A stretch of 14,889 nt of DNA, taken from positions 1 to 14,889 of the forward strand of contig JAPKCN010000021.1 in the NCBI GenBank assembly GCA_028822945.1, in the 5' to 3' direction. The notes beneath the pieces are model-generated. The model was not told the origin of the DNA. It saw only the letters and a program-made list of their open reading frames with translations, and made no database searches. Positions 6,346 to 14,049 of this stretch are shown here, piece by piece. Every line of letters begins with the position of its first letter. Positions within the stretch are counted from its first letter, which is position 1. This stretch comes from Porticoccaceae bacterium (GTDB lineage Bacteria > Pseudomonadota > Gammaproteobacteria > Pseudomonadales > Porticoccaceae). The position numbers and the translations under genes were made by a program.

Positions 6346-9117
6346 ATGCCCCAGCAGCAGCCACTTGTCCTCGTCGATGGCTCGTCTTATCTGTATCGCG
6401 CTTATCACGCATTACCGCCTCTTACAAACAGCAAAAACGTGCCCACCGGGGCTGTTAAGGGCGTTATATCGATGCTTAGACGATTGCAAAAAGACTATCC
6501 TAAGAGCATCTTGGTGGTAGTTTTCGATGCAAGTGGTAAAACCTTTCGCGATGAACTCTATCCGCAGTACAAGGCGAACCGCCCGCCGATGCCGGACGAT
6601 CTGCGGCTGCAAATTCAACCGATTCACGCGATTGTCGAAGCCATGGGGTTGCCGCTGTTGGCGGTCGCGGGCGTCGAAGCCGACGATGTGATCGGCACGC
6701 TTGCCCTCCAGGCTACGACTGCTGAGCGACCAGTGGTTGTGTCGACTGGCGACAAGGATATGGCGCAATTGGTGAATGCACACATTACTCTCGTAAATAC
6801 TATGACCAATAGTGTTCTAGATTGTGAAGGTGTTCGCGAAAAATTTGGTGTCCCGCCTGAGCATATTATTGATTACCTCGCACTTCTGGGAGATAAATCT
6901 GACAATATACCTGGCGTTCCAGGCGTTGGGGAAAAAACCGCTGTTGGTCTACTTCAAGCTCTGGGAGATTTAGACAGTATCTATTCCCAGTTAGATCAGG
7001 TCGCCACGTTGAGTTTTCGTGGTGCGAAGAGTACAGCCACTAAACTCACTGAGCACCGGGAATTGGCCTATTTGTCTTACCAGTTAGCGACCATTAAAAC
7101 CGACGTTAACCTTCCGCAAGATATCGGGCAACTGGAACAAAAACCGGTTGATTTAGCCGCTCTTTACGAGCTTTTTGACGACCTCGAGTTTAGAGCTTGG
7201 GCCGACGAGATCGGGTGTCCTGCGAGTGGCCTTCAATCTCGCACGGGCATGCCTGCCGAAAAGCTAGATCAAGCGTCTGAGCCAGTCGATGTGCCGCTCG
7301 CACCGACTTCGGTCGACTATCAATTGGTTACAGACGATCAGCAACTGGCGTATTGGCTCTCTCGAGCTCGCAAGGCAGAGCTGCTCGCCGTCGATACTGA
7401 AACGACTAGCTTAGATTATATGACTGCTGAGTTGGTTGGCGTCTCTTTAGCGATTGATGTCGGCGAGGCCGTCTATATACCTTTTGGTCACGATTATCTC
7501 GGTGCGCCAAAGCAGTTGGCGCGAGATTACGTGCTGGCTGAACTTAAACCAATACTGGAGGATCCTGGTGTCACTAAATTAGGCCAGAACTTAAAGTATG
7601 ATTGCAGTGTGTTGGCAGAACACGGTATTAGTTTGCGCGGCATTGGGTTCGATACGATGCTCGAGTCTTACGTCATTGATTCGTTAGCGTTGCGACATGA
7701 CATGGATAGCTTGGCAATGCGCTATCTAGACCTTGTCACGGTCAAATTCGAAGATATTGCCGGCCGCGGTAAAGGGCAGCTCACTTTTAATCAAATTGCC
7801 TTAGAGCAGGCTGCGCCCTATGCGGCTGAGGATGCCGATGTCACTCTTCGCCTTCACCGCAGATTGGCGCTCGAGTTAAAAGCAATACCATCGCTAGCGA
7901 CGTTATTTACCGACATTGAAATGCCACTGGTACCCGTGTTATCTCGGATTGAGCGCCATGGAGTACTCGTAGACGGTGCGTTATTGTTTGAGCAGAGTCG
8001 TGAACTCGCGGCTCGATTAGCGGAGCTAGAGAAGGAAGCATGGGACTTGGCCGGCGAGACATTTAATCTCGCATCGCCCAAGCAATTAGGTTACATTTTG
8101 TTTGAAAAGCTCGGGTTGCCGGCGCTGAAAAAAACTGCCAAGGGTGCCCCATCGACCAAAGAAGAAGTATTGCAAGAACTGGCACTCGATTATCCACTGC
8201 CAAAACTATTACTTGAACAGCGTGGTCTTGCAAAACTTAAGTCGACCTATACCGATAAGTTGCCGACTATGATTAATGTCCGCACTGGACGGGTTCATAC
8301 CTCATATCATCAAGCAGGCACGGCTACTGGGAGGTTGTCATCGTCAAATCCCAATCTACAAAATATTCCTATTAAAACGGCTCAGGGGAGACGCGTTCGC
8401 CAAGCGTTTGTGGCACCGCCCAAATACAAAATAATAGCCGCGGACTACTCACAGATCGAGTTAAGAATCATGGCACATCTGTCAGAGGACCCCAGTTTGC
8501 TGGCAGCCTTTGCGCAAGGTGAAGATATCCATAGTAGCACTGCTGCTGAGGTTTTCGATACCAGCGTCGATCGGGTGACTGAACAACAACGCCGCAGTGC
8601 GAAGGCAATTAATTTTGGATTGATTTATGGTATGTCGGCTTTTGGCCTCGGCAAACAACTCCATATCGGTCGTCATGAGGCACAGGGCTACATCGATAGG
8701 TACTTTCAGCGCTATCCAGGCGTACTCGAGTATATGAACGAGATCCGTCAAAGTGCGGCTGAGCGGGGGTTTGTCGAAACTGTATTTGGTCGGCGACTCT
8801 ACCTTCCCGACATCAACGCGAGCAACGCCATGCGCCGTCAAGCCGCCGAGCGCACCGCGATAAACGCACCGATGCAGGGAACCGCAGCGGATATCATTAA
8901 ATTAGCTATGATTTCATCGGATCAGTGGATTTCTAGCGATAATTTGCGCAGCCGCATAACCATGCAGGTTCACGATGAACTAGTACTCGAGGTTCCAGAT
9001 GATGAGGTCGATATAGTCGCGGCTGGCTTAAAACAGAGGATGGAGAGCGCCGCCGCTCTCCGCGTGCCACTGGTTGTCGATGTGGGTATTGGCGATAACT
9101 GGAATGAGGCGCATTAG
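6346..9117 (+). CDS. polA: DNA polymerase I
   Basis: This is full-length Pol I (923 residues), which removes RNA primers and fills gaps in replication and repair. The 5'-3' exonuclease domain runs from residue 1 to about 285 (LVLVDGSSYLYRAYHAL; GDKSDNIPGVPGVGEKTA). The 3'-5' proofreading domain keeps its acidic residues: D350 and E352 in DTET, D419 in NLKYD, and D496 in YAAEDADVT. The polymerase domain has motif A with D700 (DYSQIELR), motif B (RRSAKAINFGLIYGM) and motif C with D877 (VHDELVLEV). Each catalytic residue is offset by exactly five from its E. coli position, so the protein is colinear and should have all three activities. GAGG at about 6333-6336 supports the ATG. It is convergent with engB across the sRNA-bearing gap. 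Confidence 0.98.
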   Translation: MPQQQPLVLVDGSSYLYRAYHALPPLTNSKNVPTGAVKGVISMLRRLQKDYPKSILVVVFDASGKTFRDELYPQYKANRPPMPDDLRLQIQPIHAIVEAMGLPLLAVAGVEADDVIGTLALQATTAERPVVVSTGDKDMAQLVNAHITLVNTMTNSVLDCEGVREKFGVPPEHIIDYLALLGDKSDNIPGVPGVGEKTAVGLLQALGDLDSIYSQLDQVATLSFRGAKSTATKLTEHRELAYLSYQLATIKTDVNLPQDIGQLEQKPVDLAALYELFDDLEFRAWADEIGCPASGLQSRTGMPAEKLDQASEPVDVPLAPTSVDYQLVTDDQQLAYWLSRARKAELLAVDTETTSLDYMTAELVGVSLAIDVGEAVYIPFGHDYLGAPKQLARDYVLAELKPILEDPGVTKLGQNLKYDCSVLAEHGISLRGIGFDTMLESYVIDSLALRHDMDSLAMRYLDLVTVKFEDIAGRGKGQLTFNQIALEQAAPYAAEDADVTLRLHRRLALELKAIPSLATLFTDIEMPLVPVLSRIERHGVLVDGALLFEQSRELAARLAELEKEAWDLAGETFNLASPKQLGYILFEKLGLPALKKTAKGAPSTKEEVLQELALDYPLPKLLLEQRGLAKLKSTYTDKLPTMINVRTGRVHTSYHQAGTATGRLSSSNPNLQNIPIKTAQGRRVRQAFVAPPKYKIIAADYSQIELRIMAHLSEDPSLLAAFAQGEDIHSSTAAEVFDTSVDRVTEQQRRSAKAINFGLIYGMSAFGLGKQLHIGRHEAQGYIDRYFQRYPGVLEYMNEIRQSAAERGFVETVFGRRLYLPDINASNAMRRQAAERTAINAPMQGTAADIIKLAMISSDQWISSDNLRSRITMQVHDELVLEVPDDEVDIVAAGLKQRMESAAALRVPLVVDVGIGDNWNEAH

Positions 9118-9180
9118 AGAGCCGAGGGTTCGCGGCAATTTAAATTAATTTCAAAAAAATCGCAATTTTGCGGTTTATAG

Positions 9181-9207
9181 GGAACTAATCGGTAAATACC
9201 TGTCTAA
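9181..9207 (+). promoter_or_regulatory. Sigma-E/AlgU-like promoter for the polA-engB sRNA
   Basis: GGAACT at 9181-9186 and GTCTAA at 9202-9207 are separated by 15 bases. They resemble the -35 GGAACTT and -10 GTCTGA/GTCTAA elements of sigma-E-type promoters (RpoE in E. coli, AlgU in Pseudomonas). An AT-rich tract with seven A's (about 9139-9160) lies upstream, as is common in this promoter class. No good sigma-70 hexamer pair is visible at this place; TTGCGG (9168-9173) with TAAATA has a 19-base spacer. Transcription would start at about 9213. The spacing is at the short end of the known range, so the call is not certain. Confidence 0.55.
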
Positions 9208-9212
9208 GTCTT

Positions 9213-9320
9213 TGCATATGTTGATTGATTTAACTCTCCCCCAACGAAGCATATGCACAATTGATCTCTACATAGCTGTAGTGAGCCCTGATTAAAGTTT
9301 TTTAATCAGGGCTTTTTTTT
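9213..9320 (+). ncRNA. Candidate trans-acting sRNA between polA and engB (ErsA/Spot 42 position)
   Basis: No protein-coding frame is evident in this stretch, but it has the architecture of a small regulatory RNA of about 108 nt. It contains a 5' stem of TGCATATG (9213-9220) with CATATGCA (9250-9257). That stem closes a 29-base loop containing a pyrimidine tract, CTCTCCCCC (9234-9242). A second small hairpin, CTACA-TAGC-TGTAG (9268-9281), follows, and then a strong intrinsic terminator. In E. coli the Spot 42 RNA and in Pseudomonas the ErsA RNA are encoded in exactly this place between polA and engB. ErsA is under the envelope-stress sigma factor and uses C-rich loop bases to pair with ribosome sites. 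Position, length, C-rich loop, promoter and terminator all agree. The ends are estimated, and I cannot confirm homology at the sequence level. Confidence 0.72.
9284..9320 (+). terminator. Intrinsic terminator of the candidate sRNA
   Basis: A perfect 13-bp stem (AGCCCTGATTAAA at 9284-9296 with TTTAATCAGGGCT at 9301-9313) and a GTTT loop are followed by an uninterrupted run of eight T's (9313-9320). It lies 167 bp past the polA stop, behind what looks like a separate promoter, so it fits an independent short transcript better than the end of polA mRNA. It could still catch polA read-through. The stem is also nearly symmetrical for engB, with AAA at its foot on the minus strand, but the T-run is on the plus strand only. 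Confidence 0.92.
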
Positions 9321-9389
9321 GCTGCAGGCCTCTTTTTCCTGGAGATTGCCTAATGGTCGACGCCAATAAATCGCCGCAGGACTGGAGTA

Positions 9390-10040
9390 TCAGGTCTCGC
9401 TAAGCGGGCTTTCAGCGACTGAAAAGTCGAAGTTAAACCAGTGATCGAGTGTTTGCGTAAGATCCTTGATACCAATTTTCTTCAAAGCCGAAAAAGCTTG
9501 GACGGTAAACAACTCGCCGGCCGGATCGAGTTCAGTCAGTCGGCGATCGACCGTCATTAGACTCGCTTGTAAGGCACCGCGCTTCAATTTGTCTGACTTT
9601 GTAAGCAGAATATGGACCGGTAACCCAGCAGTTTTAGCCCAGTGCAACATCTGTTGGTCGTAATCCTGCAGTGGATGGCGGATGTCCATAAGCAAGATAA
9701 GCCCCGCTAGGCAATTTCGCCGCTGTAAATATTCTGCTAGATGTTTGTCCCACTGCTGTTTCATTGCCCGTGGTACTTTTGCATAGCCATATCCGGGCAG
9801 ATCAACCAAACGTCTTCGCGGATCCAGTCGGAAAAAATTTATCAATTGTGTCCGTCCGGGCGTTTTACTCGTTCGAGCTAATCCGCGAATGCCAGTCAGC
9901 GTATTAATTGCACTGGACTTGCCGGCATTTGAGCGCCCTGCAAAGGCGACCTCGGCGCCATTATCTTCTGGGCATTGCTTGAGGGACGGTGCACTGGTTA
10001 GAAACTCAACCGCGCGATAGTTGATGTTGGCTATATCCAT
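9390..10040 (-). CDS. engB: Ribosome biogenesis GTPase EngB (YihA/YsxC)
   Basis: This 216-residue GTPase of the TrmE-Era-EngA-EngB group is needed for assembly of the large ribosomal subunit. G motifs are visible in order: G1 GRSNAGKS (35-42), G2 threonine in the TPGRTQ segment (about 60-65), G3 DLPGYG (80-85), G4 TKSD (147-150) and G5 near FSAL (183-186). The length is typical. The ATG at 10040 has only a weak upstream purine stretch (AAAGATG), and no strong ribosome site is seen. It is convergent with polA and divergent from the cytochrome c4 gene, the arrangement seen in Pseudomonas. Its leader region overlaps the cytochrome c4 promoter on the other strand. Confidence 0.95.
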   Translation of the reverse strand: MDIANINYRAVEFLTSAPSLKQCPEDNGAEVAFAGRSNAGKSSAINTLTGIRGLARTSKTPGRTQLINFFRLDPRRRLVDLPGYGYAKVPRAMKQQWDKHLAEYLQRRNCLAGLILLMDIRHPLQDYDQQMLHWAKTAGLPVHILLTKSDKLKRGALQASLMTVDRRLTELDPAGELFTVQAFSALKKIGIKDLTQTLDHWFNFDFSVAESPLSET

Positions 10041-10084
10041 AAAAAGACATCTTTAACTCGTATAAGCGCGTGCGCATAATGGTA

Positions 10085-10090
10085 TATAAT
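10085..10090 (+). promoter_or_regulatory. Probable -10 element (TATAAT) for the cytochrome c4 gene
   Basis: A consensus TATAAT lies 48 bp upstream of the cytochrome c4 start. No convincing -35 hexamer stands 16-18 bases before it (the sequence there is ATAAGC/TATAAG), so the promoter may depend on an activator or on the nearby TG. Start of transcription would be at about 10097, within the run of C's. Confidence 0.5.
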
Positions 10091-10096
10091 ACTCTC

Positions 10097-10132
10097 CCCC
10101 GACGCTATGAGCTATCGCCAAAGCGTCGAGGG
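10097..10132 (+). promoter_or_regulatory. Leader hairpin covering the cytochrome c4 ribosome site
   Basis: CCC-CGACGCT (10097-10106) can pair with AGCGTCG-A-GGG (10122-10132), a 7-bp G+C-rich stem plus three more pairs across a bulged A. The GGG is part of the GAGGG ribosome site (10128-10132) placed 5 bases before the ATG at 10138. If transcription starts near 10097, the whole leader is this hairpin and would mask the site. That this is regulatory is inference; the pairing itself is seen directly. Confidence 0.45.
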
Positions 10133-10137
10133 CAACA

Positions 10138-10812
10138 ATGACACTATCCGCCTATAGAGACCCGGTACCCATGATGATCACTCCAAACCGTTTATTGCTG
10201 GTGCTAACGCTGATATTGAGCACTCAGATATTGGCAAATGGCGATGCCGACGCGGGTGCCGATAAGATTATGGCGTGCGCTGGATGTCATGGCATGGATG
10301 GCAATAGCATGATCGCAGCATTTCCGAAATTGGCGGGGCTCGGTGAAAAATATCTTTATCAACAACTGAGGCATGTGCAAAAAGGCGAGCGCATTATTAT
10401 GGAGATGACCGGAATTCTAGATGCCTCTACGCAACAAGATCTCTGGGATATGGCAGCTTATTACAATGCCAAAGAGCGTCAACTGTCTGGCGCTGAGGAT
10501 ATTACCTTGATTGGAATTAGCGATCCTGACGACGCATTGTTACTCGGCGAAAAAATCTATCGAGGTGGCAATCTCGGCAGTGGTGTGCCTTCCTGTACTG
10601 GTTGTCACTCGCCTGCCGGGACCGGCAACGGCCCAGCGGGCTACCCGGGTCTCGGGGGACAGCACGCCGGTTATATTGAAAAACAGTTGCTTGCCTATCG
10701 CCGCGGCGAGCGCAATAGCGGCAACAATGCCAAAATCATGCAGGGCGTAGCTGAGTACTTGAGTGATAAAGAGATCAAAGCTGTGGCTAATTATATTGCC
10801 GGACTCAACTAG
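10138..10812 (+). CDS. Diheme cytochrome c4
   Basis: This periplasmic electron carrier has two c-type heme domains and feeds electrons from the bc1 complex to terminal oxidases. Counting from the ATG at 10138 (224 residues), heme sites are C47-AG-C50-H51 and C153-TG-C156-H157. Candidate axial methionines are M88/M90 and M201. The two halves repeat the same pattern (FPKLAG...YLYQQL and YPGLGG...YIEKQL), as expected for an internally duplicated cytochrome c4. A signal peptide ends near residue 33 (STQILA-NGDADAG). The start is open to question: the ATG at 10138 has a GAGGG ribosome site but makes the signal peptide's leading segment long, whereas ATGs at 10171 or 10174 give a standard signal peptide with a poor ribosome site. 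It precedes dsbA, as in Pseudomonas. Confidence 0.94.
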   Translation: MTLSAYRDPVPMMITPNRLLLVLTLILSTQILANGDADAGADKIMACAGCHGMDGNSMIAAFPKLAGLGEKYLYQQLRHVQKGERIIMEMTGILDASTQQDLWDMAAYYNAKERQLSGAEDITLIGISDPDDALLLGEKIYRGGNLGSGVPSCTGCHSPAGTGNGPAGYPGLGGQHAGYIEKQLLAYRRGERNSGNNAKIMQGVAEYLSDKEIKAVANYIAGLN

Positions 10813-10843
10813 ACAAATCATTTCCTTCCGAAAAGGACCCCAG

Positions 10844-11494
10844 ATGAACATGTTTTTATCACGCCTCAAGTTTCTATTACTGCTGTTGCCGATGGCAGCT
10901 TGCCAAGCCCAAGAAGAAAAATATGTCGAGGGTGTGCATTACCAGGTCCTGCCGCAAGTAGTTCGCACTGCGAATGCAGACAAAATCGAAGTCAATGAAC
11001 TGTTCTCTTACCACTGCGGACACTGCTACAATTTTCAATCGCAGGTGCGCGAGTGGCACAAAAGTTTACCTAGCGATGTCGACTTTCAGCGCACCCATGT
11101 TGTTTGGAACAGTTCGCTCGAGCTCTATGCGAGGGCCTATTACAGTGCACTTAGCCTAGATGTTTTTGAGCAGTTACACATAGCTGTTTTTGAGGCTATC
11201 CATCTGAAAAAGCAGGCCTTGCTCAACGAGGAGGATATCCGTGAACTGTTTATTGACGAAGGCGTTGACAGCGAGCGTTTTACGCGGACATTCAACTCGT
11301 TCGGAATCACCAGTATGATGAATCAGGGCAAAGCGCGCGCGCGCGCATACAGGTCCAAAGGAACGCCAGAATTGGTCATTAATGGAAAATACCGAGTAAC
11401 TATGCGGATGAGTGGCGGCGGCGAGGGTATGTTAGATGTAGCGAGCTTTTTGATTACCAAAGAGCGTCGACAGATCGGCAAACCAAACGCATAG
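10844..11494 (+). CDS. dsbA: DsbA-family thiol:disulfide oxidoreductase, possible lipoprotein
   Basis: This DsbA-type oxidoreductase (216 residues) introduces disulfides into exported proteins. The thioredoxin fold is shown by ELFSYHCGHCYNF with the active site C58-GH-C61, and by the cis-proline loop GTPELVING (T174-P175). The frame is open from 10763, but the ATG at 10844 is the credible start. It has an AAAGGA ribosome site (about 10832-10837) and opens directly into a signal sequence, MNMFLSRLKFLLLLLP. That signal ends in MAAC with C20, a lipobox-like pattern, so the protein may be lipid-anchored rather than soluble. The active-site dipeptide is GH (as in eukaryotic PDI) instead of the PH of E. 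coli DsbA. It follows cytochrome c4 by 31 bp and probably shares its transcript. Confidence 0.92.
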   Translation: MNMFLSRLKFLLLLLPMAACQAQEEKYVEGVHYQVLPQVVRTANADKIEVNELFSYHCGHCYNFQSQVREWHKSLPSDVDFQRTHVVWNSSLELYARAYYSALSLDVFEQLHIAVFEAIHLKKQALLNEEDIRELFIDEGVDSERFTRTFNSFGITSMMNQGKARARAYRSKGTPELVINGKYRVTMRMSGGGEGMLDVASFLITKERRQIGKPNA

Positions 11495-11609
11495 CCATTT
11501 GAGATTGCCACTTATATACCGCTCATACCGAGTCTCAGCTGTTTCAAAACGACACTCGTGACGCGCAATTTGGGCCAGCGGCCTCTACCCTCGCCTAGAG
11601 TAATTAAAT

Positions 11610-12725
11610 ATGAAACCAACAGTAAAACCGCAAAACCCAAATTTTTCGTCTGGTCCGTGCTCGAAGAGACCAGGGTACGACGTCGCCAATCTTGAACTCG
11701 GCACGCTTGGCCGATCGCACCGGTCGTCGGTCGGCAAGGCGGCGCTTCAACGCGCATGCTCACTAACTGCGGAGCTATTGAATCTACCTGAGGGCTATAG
11801 AGTGGGCGTCGTGCCGGCATCCGATACTGGCGCTATGGAGCTGATTATGTGGTCGGTGCTAGGCGCTCGCCCAGTAGATGTGTTTGCCTGGGAGTCGTTC
11901 GGTAAAGATTGGGTTAGCGATATTCTTGGGCAATTAAAACTGGAGGCGGTTAGCAGTTACGTGGCCGACTATGGAGAATTGCCTGATTTGCAACAGGCTA
12001 ACCCCGATCACGATATAGTGTTTACTTGGAATGGTACTACCTCGGGTGTGCGCGTAGCGAACGCTGATTGGATCAGCAATGAGCGCGATGGATTGACAAT
12101 TTGCGATGCTACATCTGCAGTATTTGGTATGTCACTACCTTGGGAAAAACTCGATGTAATCACTTTTAGTTGGCAAAAAGTGCTCGGTGGTGAAGGCGCC
12201 CATGGGATGTTAATTCTTAGTCCTCGCGCCGTACAGCGCCTTGAGTCCTACGATCCACCCTGGCCGCTGCCTAAAATCTTTCGCTTGACAAAAAACCGCA
12301 TTCTAAACGAGGGAATATTTAGAGGCGCAACGATTAATACGCCTTCTATGCTCTGTGTTGCGGACTACCTCGACGCTTTAGATTGGGTCGCTGATATCGG
12401 TGGTGTATCGGCTACAATTGCAAGATCTGAGCAGAATCTTGCAGTTATAAAGGCATTTGTCGCTGACCGTGACTGGATTAATTTTCTCGCCAAAGATGCG
12501 GCGCAAATCTCCAACACCAGTGTGTGTTTGACGCTTGACCTCGACTCCCAGAAGATTGTAGAGATGGTTAAACTGTTAGCCGCGGAGGTTATAGCTTTCG
12601 ATATAGGCGCTTATCGTGATGCTCCGGCCGGACTGCGTATCTGGTGCGGTGCGACCATCGAGAAGAGTGATGTCGAAGCCCTCATGCCCTGGATAGAGTG
12701 GGCTTACAACAGTGTTCAAAATTAA
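11610..12725 (+). CDS. serC: Phosphoserine aminotransferase, alternative SerC family
   Basis: This PLP-dependent class V aminotransferase (371 residues) converts 3-phosphohydroxypyruvate and glutamate to phosphoserine. The opening NPNFSSGPCSKRPGY and the SHRSSVGKAAL segment place it in the phosphoserine transaminase group found in alphaproteobacteria and archaea rather than the E. coli SerC group. The PLP lysine is K190 in TFSWQKVLGGEGAHG, with the cofactor aspartate at D166 (CDATSA). The ATG at 11610 has only a weak AGAG upstream. The 115 bp between dsbA and this gene hold no clear terminator or promoter. It is 14 bp ahead of serA, the enzyme that makes its substrate, so the pair is almost surely an operon. 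The specific substrate assignment rests on family likeness plus that neighbour. Confidence 0.9.
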   Translation: MKPTVKPQNPNFSSGPCSKRPGYDVANLELGTLGRSHRSSVGKAALQRACSLTAELLNLPEGYRVGVVPASDTGAMELIMWSVLGARPVDVFAWESFGKDWVSDILGQLKLEAVSSYVADYGELPDLQQANPDHDIVFTWNGTTSGVRVANADWISNERDGLTICDATSAVFGMSLPWEKLDVITFSWQKVLGGEGAHGMLILSPRAVQRLESYDPPWPLPKIFRLTKNRILNEGIFRGATINTPSMLCVADYLDALDWVADIGGVSATIARSEQNLAVIKAFVADRDWINFLAKDAAQISNTSVCLTLDLDSQKIVEMVKLLAAEVIAFDIGAYRDAPAGLRIWCGATIEKSDVEALMPWIEWAYNSVQN

Positions 12726-12739
12726 AATAAGAGATTTTT

Positions 12740-13921
12740 ATGTATAAAATACGTACTTATAACGCGATATCGGCCAAGGGCCTCGATTGCTTTCCATCTG
12801 CGGGATACCAAGTTTCAAGTGATTGTGACGCGCCCCACGGGTTTATATTGCGTAGTCAGAAATTGCATACGGAGATAGTTCCAGACTCGCTCGCTGCAGT
12901 TGCTCGGGCAGGTGCGGGAGTTAACAATATTCCCGTAGACGATTACACCGCGCGCGGTATCGTGGTGTTTAATACGCCGGGTGCAAATGCCAACGCAGTC
13001 AAAGAATTAATAGTCGCGGCCCTGATGATGGCATCGCGTGATATCTATGGTGGCATGAGTTATGTTCAAGGGTTGACTGAGATAGACGATGGCGCGGCAA
13101 TGGGCAAATTGCTTGAAAAAGAAAAAAAACGCTTTGCAGGCGGTGAAGTCTTCGGAAAGACGCTCGGTGTTGTTGGTCTCGGGGCAATCGGCTCGATGAT
13201 AGCTAATCTGGCGCTCGATCTCGGCATGCAGGTTGTCGGTTATGATCCCGCTATTTCTATCGAGGCAGCATGGCAGCTGTCTAGTCGCGTCGAGCGTATG
13301 ATCAGCTTAGAGGCGTTGTTGGGGCGTTCGGACTTTGTCACATTGCACGTGCCGGCTATAGCTGCCACGCGTCATTTGATCGATGCGGAAAAGTTATCGG
13401 CGATGAAATCAGGCGCTAAGTTATTAAATTTTGCACGCGAGGAAATAGTCTCCACTGAGGCAATGGTGATCGCACTGGATCGTGGCGACTTGGCTGGCTA
13501 TATCAGTGATTTTCCGACCCCGGCACTACTTGGGCGCAGCGATGTTTTGTTAATGCCACACATCGGTGCGAGTACTGCAGAAGCTGAGGAAAACTGTGCA
13601 ATAATGGCGGCACAGCAGCTAATGGACTTTTTGGAAAATGGCAATATCCTCAATTCGGTGAACTATCCGACGACTCGATTGCCGCGTGGCAGCGGCCACA
13701 GAATCACCTTTAGCAATAAGAACGTACCCAAAGTGCTCGGTAACGTGCTGTCTGTGCTTGCCGACGCAGAGCTCAATGTACTAGAAATGATGAATCAGAG
13801 TCGCAATGAAATTGCCTACAATATCGTTGATGTAGAGGGTGATGTTCCAACTAATCTAGGGCCACAAATTTATCAGGTAGAGGGCGTTATCGGAGTGCGA
13901 GCGCTGGGTTCTCAAAGCTAA
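12740..13921 (+). CDS. serA: D-3-phosphoglycerate dehydrogenase, short single-ACT type
   Basis: This enzyme oxidises 3-phosphoglycerate to 3-phosphohydroxypyruvate, the first step of serine synthesis. At 393 residues it has a substrate domain split around a nucleotide-binding domain with GLGAIG (146-151), followed by a C-terminal ACT domain (about 325-390; KVLGNVLSVLADAELNV) that probably senses serine. Catalytic R233 (NFAREEIVS) and H274 (MPHIGAST) are clear. The usual glutamate, in the DVFxxEP-like region of many 2-hydroxyacid dehydrogenases, is not obvious: here the segment reads SDFPTPALL. Short SerA proteins vary at this place, so loss of activity should not be assumed. AAGAGA stands before the ATG. 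It is the second gene of the serC-serA pair. Confidence 0.93.
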   Translation: MYKIRTYNAISAKGLDCFPSAGYQVSSDCDAPHGFILRSQKLHTEIVPDSLAAVARAGAGVNNIPVDDYTARGIVVFNTPGANANAVKELIVAALMMASRDIYGGMSYVQGLTEIDDGAAMGKLLEKEKKRFAGGEVFGKTLGVVGLGAIGSMIANLALDLGMQVVGYDPAISIEAAWQLSSRVERMISLEALLGRSDFVTLHVPAIAATRHLIDAEKLSAMKSGAKLLNFAREEIVSTEAMVIALDRGDLAGYISDFPTPALLGRSDVLLMPHIGASTAEAEENCAIMAAQQLMDFLENGNILNSVNYPTTRLPRGSGHRITFSNKNVPKVLGNVLSVLADAELNVLEMMNQSRNEIAYNIVDVEGDVPTNLGPQIYQVEGVIGVRALGSQS

Positions 13922-14049
13922 CTAAAAGAGTCGCGTGCGCACTGAAAATGTTCTCTCTTACAGAGCCTTGGTGGTCTTCGGGCGTGCTTTCCGACTACTG
14001 CTTGAATCGAGACGAAAACCCGCTGTTATCCTTAAAACCGCTGAAACTT

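Noticed and set aside
9161..9172. Small dyad CGCAA-TT-TTGCG downstream of polA as a polA terminator
   Set aside because: The loop of two bases is too small to form as written, and there is no T-run after it.
10763..10843. Longer dsbA start (extra 27 residues)
   Set aside because: It runs back into the end of the cytochrome c4 gene and would bury the signal peptide. The ATG at 10844 has a good ribosome site and directly opens the signal sequence.
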